A model generated the notes under the pieces. The model saw only the letters and a program-made list of their open reading frames with translations. It was not told the origin of the DNA and searched no databases. The translations under genes were made by a program, and so were the position numbers. Below are positions 1-5,635 of a DNA stretch of 5,635 nucleotides, piece by piece. This stretch comes from an uncultured Phycisphaerae bacterium (lineage in GTDB: Bacteria; Planctomycetota; Phycisphaerae; Sedimentisphaerales; Anaerohalosphaeraceae). Each line of letters begins with the position of its first letter. Positions within the stretch are counted from its first letter, which is position 1. The stretch spans positions 1 through 5,635 of the forward strand of contig CALKKA010000030.1 of the NCBI GenBank assembly GCA_937995495.1, given 5' to 3'.

Positions 1-501
1 CTCTTTACGCCCGATGGTCAAAGCCGACCTCACGCGATCATTTTCGAGTTGAAAAACCCAGCGGAAATGATCGACAAACTAAACCCGCCTGATTTTGGCC
101 AGTTCCTTTTTTGGGATCTTGAAGGACGGGCCATTCGAGGCATGGAGTACAGCGGGATTCATCAACAGTATTTCATTCTTGCCGGAGGCGTTGATCAGGA
201 GATCGCTCCGGCTCTATATTCTTGGGAAGGCGATTTTAATCGTAATCCTCAAAAACTGTATCAATGGCCCCAAAGCGATCCACCGTTTACGCCGGAAGGA
301 ATTGCTATTGAACCGGACACAGGTCTTTTATGGGTGTTCAGTGATGACGGTTCTTTGGAAATAACGGTCAACTCACCGTCCGAGTGCATGGAGGGGAAAC
401 TGTTGCCGAACAAACGATGTCTAAATAAACACCTAAAGCTGGATGCTCAAAAAAAGTTTCGTGTCCGGCCGATGAGTCTTTGTTCTAAAGATCACGATTG
501 A
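1..501 (+). CDS. DUF3616-like protein, 3' part (5' end outside the window)
   Basis: Frame 1 is open from the first base to the TGA at 499-501, giving 166 codons of a protein that begins upstream of the window. The segment resembles the C-terminal half of DUF3616 proteins, which are predicted to be beta-propeller-like and have no established function. Features that suggest this are the RAIRGMEYS segment (window residues about 43-51), a FILAGG strand, an ALYSWEGDF strand, the PEGIAIEP motif, then LLWVFSDDGS, and a Cys-containing basic tail that ends near KKFRVRP, a usual place for the family to end. The C-terminus is therefore probably complete. No catalytic residues can be named. A TTG at 49 is in frame but lies inside the conserved region and is unlikely to be the start. 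The gene converges on uup, and the two stop ends overlap by 10 bases. The family call is from memory of its motifs, with moderate confidence; the reading frame itself is solid. Confidence 0.72.
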   Translation, partial: LFTPDGQSRPHAIIFELKNPAEMIDKLNPPDFGQFLFWDLEGRAIRGMEYSGIHQQYFILAGGVDQEIAPALYSWEGDFNRNPQKLYQWPQSDPPFTPEGIAIEPDTGLLWVFSDDGSLEITVNSPSECMEGKLLPNKRCLNKHLKLDAQKKFRVRPMSLCSKDHD

Positions 502-2384
502 AGGTCTTCCAGCGTTTGCCAGCGGGCGTAGGCGTTTTCCAGTTTTTCTTTTAATTCTTCCAGTCTCCCCGCTGCAGCAGCGACATCCGCCCCTTTTTTA
601 TAAAAATCAGGATCCGCCATCCCATCATGTAATTGCTGCTGTTCGGTCTCCAGTGTTTCGATCAGTTGCGGCAGGGCCTCGAGTTCGTTCTTTTCTTTGA
701 ACGACAGTTTACGCCGCTGCCCCGATTTATGTTTTGTCGCCGTTTTTTTGGGAGTTGTTTTTTGCGGCTGTGCCTGGAGGGTTCCCTGACTCTGTCTGAG
801 CCAATCATCATATCCACCCACATACTCCTTCACCACTCCATCCCCCTCCAGCACCAAGGTGCTCGTGACCACATTATTGAGAAAGGCGCGGTCGTGGCTG
901 ACGAGCAACACCGTTCCCGGATAATTCAGAAGAAATTCTTCCAGCAGGTCCAGCGTTTCCATATCAAGGTCGTTAGTGGGCTCATCGAGCACCAAGACAT
1001 TCGACGGCCGTGCAAACAACCGTGCCAGCAAGAGCCGATTGCGTTCACCGCCGGAAAGATTGGCCACCGAACTGCGGGACTGGTCGGGCGTAAACAAAAA
1101 ATCCTGCAGATAACCGATGATGTGGCGTGGGGTGTCGTTGATGGTAAGCGTCTCACTGCCGTCGGCTATATTTTCATAGACAGATCTCTCGCCGTCAAGC
1201 TGTGCGTGCGACTGGTCGAAATACGCCACTTCGAGGTTGACGCCGTGACGAACGGTGCCGTCTTGGGCGGTTAGTTCCTTCAGCAGGACCCGCAGCAGTG
1301 TTGTTTTACCGGATCCGTTAGGCCCGATGATGCCAATTTTATCACCCCGCATGATCATCGTCGAAAACGCCTGGACGATCGGTTGGCCCGGCGTAAAGGC
1401 GAATGCGATGTCTTTGGCCTTGATCACAAGTTTGCCCGAGAGTTGGTTGTCCTGCAATTGCATACGGACGGTGCCGGTGAGTTCTTTGCGTCGACTCCTG
1501 CTTTCTCGCATTTTCTTGAGGGTCCGCGCCCGGCCTTCATTGCGCCTGCGCCGGGCCTTGATGCCTTTGCGTATCCAAATCTCTTCCTGGGCCAGCTTCT
1601 TGTCAAACAGGGCATTTTCGACCGCCTCGACGTTCAGTGCGGCTTCTTTACGAGCTAAATATGTTTCATAACTGCAGTCATAACTGGTCAGCCGCCCGCG
1701 GTCCAATTCGATGATGCGTGTGGCGAGTTTTTTTACGAAGGCCCGGTCATGGCTGACGAACATGAATGTCCCGCTGTACTGCGACATGAATTCCTCCAGC
1801 CATCTGATCGCTTCGATATCGAGATGATTGGTCGGTTCATCCAACAGCAGGATGTCCGGCTCGCGAACGATGGCCTGGGCCAGCAGGACACGCCGTTTCA
1901 TACCGGCTGAAAGCGTATCCACTTGGGCATCGGCATCCAGTTTGATCTTTTCAATGATCATCTCAACACGATGATTCAGCTGCCATCCACCTTCCATGTC
2001 GAGGGTGTGCTGCAGTTTGTCCAGTTGTGTCAGCAACGTTTCGTTGTGCGGTTCAGTGGCGATGCGATGGCTAAGCAGATGATATTCAGAAAGGCGTTTG
2101 CCGCGCGGCCCCAACCCCTCGGACACGACATCGAAGACGGTTCCTGCCAGTCCGATGGGGACGACCTGCGACAGGGAGGTGATCGACAGCGACGGCGCCC
2201 TTGTAATAATCCCGCTTTCGGGCTCCAGCTCGCCGCAAATCAGTTTCATCAGTGTCGATTTGCCCACACCATTGCGGCCAAGCAGGCAGATGTGATCACC
2301 GCGTTCGATCTGAAAGTCCATGTGCTCCAATAGCGGGGGGCCACCATAGCCGGTGTTAACATCCTGTAATCCGAATAATGCCAT
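492..2384 (-). CDS. uup: ABC-F family ATPase, Uup type
   Basis: This 630-residue protein has tandem ATPase domains and no membrane segments, so it is a soluble ABC-F protein rather than a transporter. ABC-F proteins act on the ribosome; Uup in E. coli (about 635 residues) is linked to ribosome function and to suppression of transposon excision. Domain 1 has Walker A GRNGVGKST (36-44), signature LSAGMKRR (158-165), Walker B ILLLDEPTNHLD (178-189, catalytic Glu183) and H-loop His212. A charged interdomain linker follows (about 240-310, with KLAQEEIWIRKGIKARR). Domain 2 has GPNGSGKTT (354-362), LSGGERNR (443-450), VLVLDEPTNDLD (463-474, Glu468) and His497. A Lys/Thr-rich stretch (about 540-560) leads to a C-terminal coiled coil (about 562-628), the region that separates Uup from EttA. 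The first signature has Ala160 where Gly is usual. It is the last gene of the ribE operon, 50 bases after rsmA; the ATG at 2384 matches the family N-terminus but has only a weak ribosome binding site (GAGATAG). Confidence 0.95.
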   Translation of the reverse strand: MALFGLQDVNTGYGGPPLLEHMDFQIERGDHICLLGRNGVGKSTLMKLICGELEPESGIITRAPSLSITSLSQVVPIGLAGTVFDVVSEGLGPRGKRLSEYHLLSHRIATEPHNETLLTQLDKLQHTLDMEGGWQLNHRVEMIIEKIKLDADAQVDTLSAGMKRRVLLAQAIVREPDILLLDEPTNHLDIEAIRWLEEFMSQYSGTFMFVSHDRAFVKKLATRIIELDRGRLTSYDCSYETYLARKEAALNVEAVENALFDKKLAQEEIWIRKGIKARRRRNEGRARTLKKMRESRSRRKELTGTVRMQLQDNQLSGKLVIKAKDIAFAFTPGQPIVQAFSTMIMRGDKIGIIGPNGSGKTTLLRVLLKELTAQDGTVRHGVNLEVAYFDQSHAQLDGERSVYENIADGSETLTINDTPRHIIGYLQDFLFTPDQSRSSVANLSGGERNRLLLARLFARPSNVLVLDEPTNDLDMETLDLLEEFLLNYPGTVLLVSHDRAFLNNVVTSTLVLEGDGVVKEYVGGYDDWLRQSQGTLQAQPQKTTPKKTATKHKSGQRRKLSFKEKNELEALPQLIETLETEQQQLHDGMADPDFYKKGADVAAAAGRLEELKEKLENAYARWQTLEDLQS

Positions 2385-2434
2385 ACAGTGTCTATCTCAT
2401 CTGAATCGCTTTTGAGGGACTCTTTAACTTGATC

Positions 2435-3319
2435 TCAGCGGGTCTGTTCGTAGCAGAGGTTGGCGATGTTGATATATTCCTTGGGGGTGAGTTCTTCGGG
2501 GCGCTTGTGAGGGTCCACGACCGCTTCGTCAAAGACATCGTTCCAGTGCCGCACTTTTTCCAGGTTGCCCGCGGCAAATTTTGTGCAGGCCTTGAGCATC
2601 TTGCGGCGGTGGCCCATGAACAGGTTGATGATCTCACGGAAGGTCTGCATGTCGTGAATCTCGCGGGCCTTTTTTTTGTCCCGCCGGAAGCTGACCATCG
2701 CTGATTCGACCTGCGGCCGAGGCCAGAAGACGCTGGCCGGGAGCTTTTTCAGCACACGAACGGTTCCCGTTGCGCCCATCAGAATACTCAGCGTTCCATA
2801 GTCAGCATTGCAGGGCGACGCGGCCATACGGTCGGCCACTTCCTTCTGAATCGTTACAAACATTCCATCGGCAGTGACCGGCCCGGAGATCAGATTCGCC
2901 ATGACACTGGAGCCAACATTATAAGGCAGGTTGGCCACCAGCAGAAACCGACCCCGGAATTCATCGCGGGCACTTTCTACGGCGTCGAGCACCTCCTGCT
3001 GGATGGCGTTCTTGTTTTCAAGCACATCCATGTTGAATTGGATGATGTTGCCGAATCTGCTGAACTGGCTTTTGGCGATATTGAACAGGGTGGTGTCATA
3101 TTCGACGGTGATGAGTCGGCCGCACTGTGCTGCGATGCCTTGAGAAAATGAGCCGGTCCCCGTGCCGACCTCCAAAACGACATCCTGCTCGTTGAGATGT
3201 GCGGTCTGTATCAGCATGCGCATCAGGTTCAGATCGATCAGGAAATTCTGACCGAGCCGGTGTTTGGGTTGTGTGCCGGCGCCCGCCAGCAGCCGCTCAA
3301 TGTCCTGCTTGGTTTGCAT
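2435..3319 (-). CDS. rsmA: 16S rRNA (adenine1518/1519-N6)-dimethyltransferase RsmA/KsgA
   Basis: RsmA transfers four methyl groups from S-adenosylmethionine to the two adjacent adenines of the 3'-terminal hairpin of 16S rRNA, a late step in small-subunit assembly in the cytoplasm. The 294-residue protein shows the family motifs in order: HRLGQNFLID (20-29), SAM-binding motif I VLEVGTGTGSFS (48-59), the acidic strand end VEYD (Glu73), NMD (Asp98), catalytic motif IV NLPYNVGS (130-137), the QKEVADRM helix (158-165), DYGTLSIL (173-180), VFWPRPQVESAMV (197-209) and the C-terminal HRRKML (237-242). Motif I has GTGTG where many relatives have GPGxG. It is slightly longer than the usual 265-285 residues. 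Its first 23 bases overlap the end of pdxA in another frame, and no good Shine-Dalgarno sequence precedes the ATG, so translation is probably coupled to pdxA. Loss of this enzyme causes kasugamycin resistance in known bacteria. Confidence 0.96.
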   Translation of the reverse strand: MQTKQDIERLLAGAGTQPKHRLGQNFLIDLNLMRMLIQTAHLNEQDVVLEVGTGTGSFSQGIAAQCGRLITVEYDTTLFNIAKSQFSRFGNIIQFNMDVLENKNAIQQEVLDAVESARDEFRGRFLLVANLPYNVGSSVMANLISGPVTADGMFVTIQKEVADRMAASPCNADYGTLSILMGATGTVRVLKKLPASVFWPRPQVESAMVSFRRDKKKAREIHDMQTFREIINLFMGHRRKMLKACTKFAAGNLEKVRHWNDVFDEAVVDPHKRPEELTPKEYINIANLCYEQTR

Positions 3320-4367
3320 GGGGTTGTGTCTCTGAATGTTCTAATTCTTTTTTTGCTTTGGCCATTTGGATGGCCACACGGATGGCCTCTTTCATGGCAT
3401 TGGGATTGGCGACACCTTTGCCTGCGATATTGAAAGCGGTTCCGTGTCCTGGCGAGGTGCGGACGATCGGCAGGCCGATGGTCACATTGACGGCTTTATC
3501 GAAGGCCACCATCTTGATCGGAATCAGTCCCTGGTCGTGGTACATCGCGACAACACCGTCATACTGGCCCTGCGCGGCTTGGTAAAACAGCGTATCCGCG
3601 GGGTAGGGGCCGCTGCAATCGATCCCCGCCTCCTGCGCCAACAGAATCGCCGGGCGGATGATCCGCTGTTCCTCGTCGCCAAACTGCCCGTCTTCTCCCG
3701 CATGAGGGTTCAGGCCCGCAATGGCGATATGCGGCTTGGAGATCCCAAAATAATCCTTCAGTGCGTCGTTGAGCAGGTCGATTGGCTCAAACACACAGCC
3801 GATGGTGAATTTGTGTCGGATATCAAAAAGGGATTCGTGGATCGTTGCCAGCGCCAGCTTGAGCGGTCCGGCGACAAACATCATTACTTTTCGCGGCGAC
3901 TTGCATTGGGCGGCCAGCATTTCGGTATGTCCTGTCCACGGGCTTTCAGCATGGCTCCAGCTTGTCTTGCTGATAGGGGCTGTTACCACCGCGTCAATCA
4001 GCCCTTTTCTGGCAGCATCGATGGCGTCCACACAGAACCGCATTGAGGCCTCGCCCGAAGTGCGTGTGGGATTATGGACCCAGGCGGGCACGGAGTATTC
4101 ATCGTAGTCGGCGACGACCACCTGACGCGGATAGTTGCGGCTGATCTTTTCATGGGGATGCCGCATCCAAAAGGGTTCAACTTCGACCAGATCGGCAGCG
4201 TATTCAAGTTGTTCATCCAATCCGAAAATAATGAACTTGGCTAGCCGCCGGATCATCGGATCGCTCAATGCCTTGACCACGATCTCCGGGCCGATCCCGC
4301 CGGGGTCACCCATTGTGATCCCAATGACAATCTCATTGCCGATCAGATTTTTGGGTGAGGCGTCCAT
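3297..4367 (-). CDS. pdxA: 4-hydroxythreonine-4-phosphate dehydrogenase PdxA
   Basis: PdxA oxidises 4-phosphooxy-L-threonine with NAD(P); the product decarboxylates to 3-amino-2-oxopropyl phosphate, which PdxJ joins to deoxyxylulose 5-phosphate in the DXP-dependent route to pyridoxal phosphate. The 356-residue protein has the N-terminal ITMGDPGGIGPEI (17-29), VVTAPISK (127-134), the substrate-binding GHTE (146-149, His147), and three histidines that match the metal ligands of E. coli PdxA (166, 211 and 266, from memory) at a constant offset of 11: His177 in ATIHES, His222 in NPHAGE and His277 in YHDQG. The C-terminal block TIGLPIVRTSPGHGTAF (296-312) is also typical. A hydrophilic tail of about 16 residues (KELEHSETQPHANQAGH) goes beyond the usual end, and its coding sequence overlaps the start of rsmA. 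The ATG lies 2 bases after the ribE stop (TGACAATG). The paralogous PdxA2 (4-phosphothreonate dehydrogenase) is possible but unlikely in this housekeeping context. Confidence 0.95.
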   Translation of the reverse strand: MDASPKNLIGNEIVIGITMGDPGGIGPEIVVKALSDPMIRRLAKFIIFGLDEQLEYAADLVEVEPFWMRHPHEKISRNYPRQVVVADYDEYSVPAWVHNPTRTSGEASMRFCVDAIDAARKGLIDAVVTAPISKTSWSHAESPWTGHTEMLAAQCKSPRKVMMFVAGPLKLALATIHESLFDIRHKFTIGCVFEPIDLLNDALKDYFGISKPHIAIAGLNPHAGEDGQFGDEEQRIIRPAILLAQEAGIDCSGPYPADTLFYQAAQGQYDGVVAMYHDQGLIPIKMVAFDKAVNVTIGLPIVRTSPGHGTAFNIAGKGVANPNAMKEAIRVAIQMAKAKKELEHSETQPHANQAGH

Positions 4368-4369
4368 TG

Positions 4370-5011
4370 TCAGAAGCCATGTTCTCTTAGCTTGTCGATC
4401 GTTAAACCGTCGGAATCGGGGAGCATGGCTGCAAGTTGCCTCTGGGTGATCTTAACAAGGATGTCTGTTTCGATATTGACGGCATCACCTACTTTCGATT
4501 GATGCCAGGTTGTTTCTTTCAAGGTCGTGGGGATGACAGCGACTTCAAAACCGGCCGCATCCAGCTTGGCCACTGTGACACTGACTCCGTCGACGGCAAT
4601 CGAACCTTTCAGGACGACCTGGGCCAGCAGTTCTTTCGGAACCTCGAAGCGGAACTGGGCATAGTCGGCTTGCTTTTGGACGGCCGCAATCTTCCCCAGA
4701 CCATCGACGTGACCCTGGACGATGTGTCCGCCGAAACGGCCCTGGGCACTCATTGCGCGTTCCAGATTGACCGATGAGCCATTTTTAAGTTTGGTCAGGG
4801 TCGTCTTCTCGATGGTTTCGGTGCTGACATCGAATTCAGAAGTGGTTCCGTTTAGGCGGCTGACCGTCAGGCATACACCGTTGACGGCGATGCTGTCACC
4901 TAAGCGGGTTCCATCAGCAATGCGGTTCAGGTCGATCGACAGGCGCATTTGGTTGCCGCTTGGCTGGACCTGCTTAATGATTCCAACGGTTTCGATGATT
5001 CCTGTGAACAT
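4370..5011 (-). CDS. ribE: Riboflavin synthase, alpha subunit
   Basis: This enzyme dismutates two molecules of 6,7-dimethyl-8-ribityllumazine into riboflavin and 5-amino-6-ribitylaminouracil, the last step of vitamin B2 synthesis; known members act as cytoplasmic homotrimers. The 213-residue length equals that of the E. coli enzyme. Two lumazine-binding repeats are visible. Repeat 1 has MFTGIIE at the very N-terminus, GDSIAVNGVCLTV (38-50) and FDVSTETIEKTTL (60-72). Repeat 2 starts near FGGHIVQGHVDG (93-104) and has GSIAVDGVSVTVA (136-148) and VIPTTLKETTW (159-169). The MFTGI start fixes the initiation codon at 5011, with a GGGAAGA ribosome binding site 5 bases upstream. It is the first gene of the minus-strand operon, 2 bases from pdxA, and is served by a strong-looking promoter at 5055-5083. 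No other rib genes (ribA, ribD, ribH) are in the window. The symbol is ribE in most bacteria; E. coli usage also includes ribC. Confidence 0.96.
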   Translation of the reverse strand: MFTGIIETVGIIKQVQPSGNQMRLSIDLNRIADGTRLGDSIAVNGVCLTVSRLNGTTSEFDVSTETIEKTTLTKLKNGSSVNLERAMSAQGRFGGHIVQGHVDGLGKIAAVQKQADYAQFRFEVPKELLAQVVLKGSIAVDGVSVTVAKLDAAGFEVAVIPTTLKETTWHQSKVGDAVNIETDILVKITQRQLAAMLPDSDGLTIDKLREHGF

Positions 5012-5016
5012 TGCGA

Positions 5017-5023
5017 TCTTCCC
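5017..5023 (-). promoter_or_regulatory. Ribosome binding site of ribE
   Basis: GGGAAGA on the minus strand, 5 bases before the ATG of ribE, is purine-rich and partly matches the Shine-Dalgarno consensus. It supports the MFTGI start. Confidence 0.6.
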
Positions 5024-5054
5024 AAAACGTTAGTTTCTACAAATACTTAGCATC

Positions 5055-5083
5055 ATATTACGCCGACTCGGCGAAAAAGTCAA
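5055..5083 (-). promoter_or_regulatory. Sigma70-like promoter of the ribE operon
   Basis: On the minus strand, -35 TTGACT (5078-5083) and -10 TAATAT (5055-5060) are separated by exactly 17 bases. The -35 matches the consensus at 5 of 6 positions and the -10 at 4 of 6; an overlapping TATGAT, three bases further on, would match better but at a 20-base spacing. Transcription would start near 5048 and give a leader of about 37 bases before ribE. Confidence 0.65.
5061..5073. repeat. Perfect 13-base inverted repeat inside the ribE promoter spacer
   Basis: CGCCGACTCGGCG is a perfect palindrome with 6-base arms and one central base. It is a GC-rich island in AT-rich sequence and lies directly against the -10 hexamer, filling 13 of the 17 spacer bases. 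It could be an operator for a dimeric regulator. It is not a terminator: neither strand has a T-run immediately after it (AAAAAG on plus, TAATAT on minus). The structure is certain; a regulatory role is inferred only from position. Confidence 0.5.
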
Positions 5084-5168
5084 TTTTTGTTTTCGGGTAC
5101 ACAATAACGGTATGAGTCATCGCAAAAGGGGAAATTAGCAAGATTTTCTTCCCGTTAATCTCTGTCGA

Positions 5169-5177
5169 TGGTAGAAT
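5169..5177 (+). promoter_or_regulatory. Possible extended -10 promoter of the exported-protein gene
   Basis: TGGTAGAAT fits the extended -10 pattern TGnTATAAT, with 5 of 6 matches in the hexamer (5172-5177). The -35 position at a 17-base spacing (5149-5154, TTCCCG) is poor, which is tolerable for an extended -10 promoter. Transcription would start near 5184, about 45 bases before the ATG at 5229. A rival is TTGTTT (5087-5092) with TATGAG (5111-5116) at 18 bases. Confidence 0.4.
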
Positions 5178-5214
5178 AGCAGAACAGTTATCTTTCATTA
5201 TTACCAAGGTGTTT

Positions 5215-5220
5215 GAAGGA
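5215..5220 (+). promoter_or_regulatory. Ribosome binding site of the exported-protein gene
   Basis: GAAGGA is followed by an A-rich 8-base spacer and then the ATG at 5229. This decides the start and places the hydrophobic signal segment at residues 10-25. The later in-frame ATG at 5280 would remove most of that segment. Confidence 0.7.
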
Positions 5221-5228
5221 AAAAAGCA

Positions 5229-5635
5229 ATGAATTATCACAATCTCACAAAACATGCAGTCGTTTATTTGTTGCTGGTTATGCTGGCGGTATTATCGACG
5301 GCTGCTGCCGAGCGGCCCCGCAGGAATAATGGGGATCGTGAAGCCGGCACATCCGAGAAGGATTTGCAGAAGGAAAAAATGCGTCAGGAGGCAACAAAAT
5401 CTTTTTCTGAGCTGAGCGATGCCTTAACGGGAATCTTGGAAAAGGTTTCGATGAATCAGGAGCCCGAGGCGGCGGCGATCGAGCAGGCACGCCAACTGCT
5501 TGACGAGAACAAGCGGAACGGCTGGGCCTTTGATGACGCGCAGAAGGGGGAGTATATGCTTTTGCAGGCCTGGACAGCTTTTTATGAGGGCAATCCGGTC
5601 GATGCTGTCAATTGGTCCATGAGGGCTGCGAAGAC
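5229..5635 (+). CDS. Exported protein of unknown function, N-terminal part (3' end outside the window)
   Basis: An ATG at 5229 opens a frame that stays open to the right edge (135 full codons plus two bases). A good ribosome binding site, GAAGGA, lies 8 bases upstream. Residues 1-9 are polar with one Lys and two His, residues 10-25 are strongly hydrophobic (VVYLLLVMLAVLSTA), and STAAA before Glu28 is a plausible signal peptidase I site, so the protein is probably exported to the periplasm or beyond. There is no lipobox cysteine. Residues 28-58 are very charged (RPRRNN, EKDLQKEKMRQE) and look disordered or helical. Residues 58-135 look entirely alpha-helical, with a pattern (EQARQLL, YMLLQAWTAFYEGNPVDAVNWSMRAAK) reminiscent of TPR or other helical-repeat proteins, but no repeat can be confirmed in the visible part. 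I do not recognise the family. It is transcribed away from the ribE operon and appears to have its own promoter. Confidence 0.85.
   Translation, partial: MNYHNLTKHAVVYLLLVMLAVLSTAAAERPRRNNGDREAGTSEKDLQKEKMRQEATKSFSELSDALTGILEKVSMNQEPEAAAIEQARQLLDENKRNGWAFDDAQKGEYMLLQAWTAFYEGNPVDAVNWSMRAAK

Larger units (their letters stand above)
492..5011 (-). other. Probable operon ribE-pdxA-rsmA-uup
   Basis: Four genes in the same direction are separated by 2 bases, a 23-base overlap and 50 bases. The only clear promoter is upstream of ribE, and no hairpin followed by a T-run was seen between the genes. Only ribE has a clear Shine-Dalgarno sequence, which fits coupled translation of pdxA and rsmA. No intrinsic terminator was found downstream of uup inside the convergent neighbour. 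The grouping is an inference from spacing. Confidence 0.75.

Noticed and set aside
49..51. TTG as the start of the DUF3616-like gene
   Set aside because: The frame continues upstream to the window edge without a stop, and the residues before it look like part of the same domain, so the true start is outside the window.
488..508. Weak hairpin AAGATC / GGTCTT near the convergent stops
   Set aside because: The 6-base stem includes a G-T pair and has a 9-base loop, and no T-run follows on either strand. It is too weak to call a terminator.
633..1274. Plus-strand open frame of 213 codons opposite uup
   Set aside because: It is antisense to the conserved second ATPase domain and C-terminal region of Uup, its product resembles no known protein, and it has no clear ribosome binding site. 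Long antisense frames are a by-product of codon bias.
2385..2434. Possible separate promoter for uup in the rsmA-uup gap
   Set aside because: No -35/-10 pair with acceptable spacing was visible in the 50 bases; a promoter inside rsmA cannot be excluded but has no clear signal.
3366..4046. Plus-strand open frame of 226 codons opposite pdxA
   Set aside because: It lies wholly within the conserved pdxA coding region on the other strand. The product is Gly/His/Asp/Arg-rich without family features, as expected for a shadow frame.
5112..5120. Palindrome ATGAGTCAT
   Set aside because: The arms are only 4 bases, and its position relative to either predicted promoter gives no support for a regulatory role.
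5105..5157. Inverted repeat TAACGG / CCGTTA in the intergenic region
   Set aside because: The 6-base arms are 41 bases apart with no consistent pairing inside, which is easily found by chance in 217 bases.
5058..5255. Minus-strand open frame of 65 codons across the divergent intergenic region
   Set aside because: It covers the ribE promoter -35 element and palindrome as well as the ribosome binding site and start of the exported-protein gene. Its product shows no recognisable motif, so it is probably chance.

Overview
The window is an ordinary bacterial chromosomal stretch with six protein genes, two of them cut by the window edges. No tRNA, rRNA, CRISPR array, insertion sequence or phage gene was seen. 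The organism has a Gram-negative-type housekeeping set: a Uup-type ABC-F protein, PdxA of the DXP-dependent vitamin B6 pathway, and a secreted protein with a classical signal peptide. Some details, such as GTGTG in RsmA motif I and VFWPRPQV near its C-terminus, remind me of Planctomycetota (Phycisphaerae-like) sequences. That lineage guess comes from memory and is weak. Base composition looks balanced by eye, apart from an AT-rich intergenic region at 5012-5228.

Layout. Bases 1-501 (+) hold the 3' part of a DUF3616-like gene. It converges on, and overlaps by 10 bases, a four-gene minus-strand cluster that reads from right to left: ribE (riboflavin synthase, 5011-4370), pdxA (4-hydroxythreonine-4-phosphate dehydrogenase, 4367-3297), rsmA (16S rRNA adenine dimethyltransferase, 3319-2435) and uup (ABC-F ATPase, 2384-492). 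The spacings are 2 bases, a 23-base overlap and 50 bases, which indicates one operon. A good sigma70-like promoter, TTGACT-17-TAATAT, lies upstream of ribE at 5055-5083, and a perfect 13-base inverted repeat fills most of its spacer. The leader to ribE is only about 37 bases, too short for an FMN riboswitch. On the other side of the 217-base divergent intergenic region, a plus-strand gene starts at 5229 with its own ribosome binding site and a possible extended -10 promoter. It encodes the N-terminus of an exported protein of unknown function and runs off the right edge.

Functionally, the operon joins two cofactor enzymes with two ribosome-related proteins. Riboflavin is the precursor of FMN, which PdxH needs at the end of B6 synthesis, so the ribE-pdxA pairing makes metabolic sense. 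pdxA next to rsmA is a familiar neighbourhood from other bacteria. RsmA and Uup both act on ribosome maturation or function. I found no convincing new biological system; the points most worth checking are the palindrome inside the ribE promoter and the unidentified exported protein.
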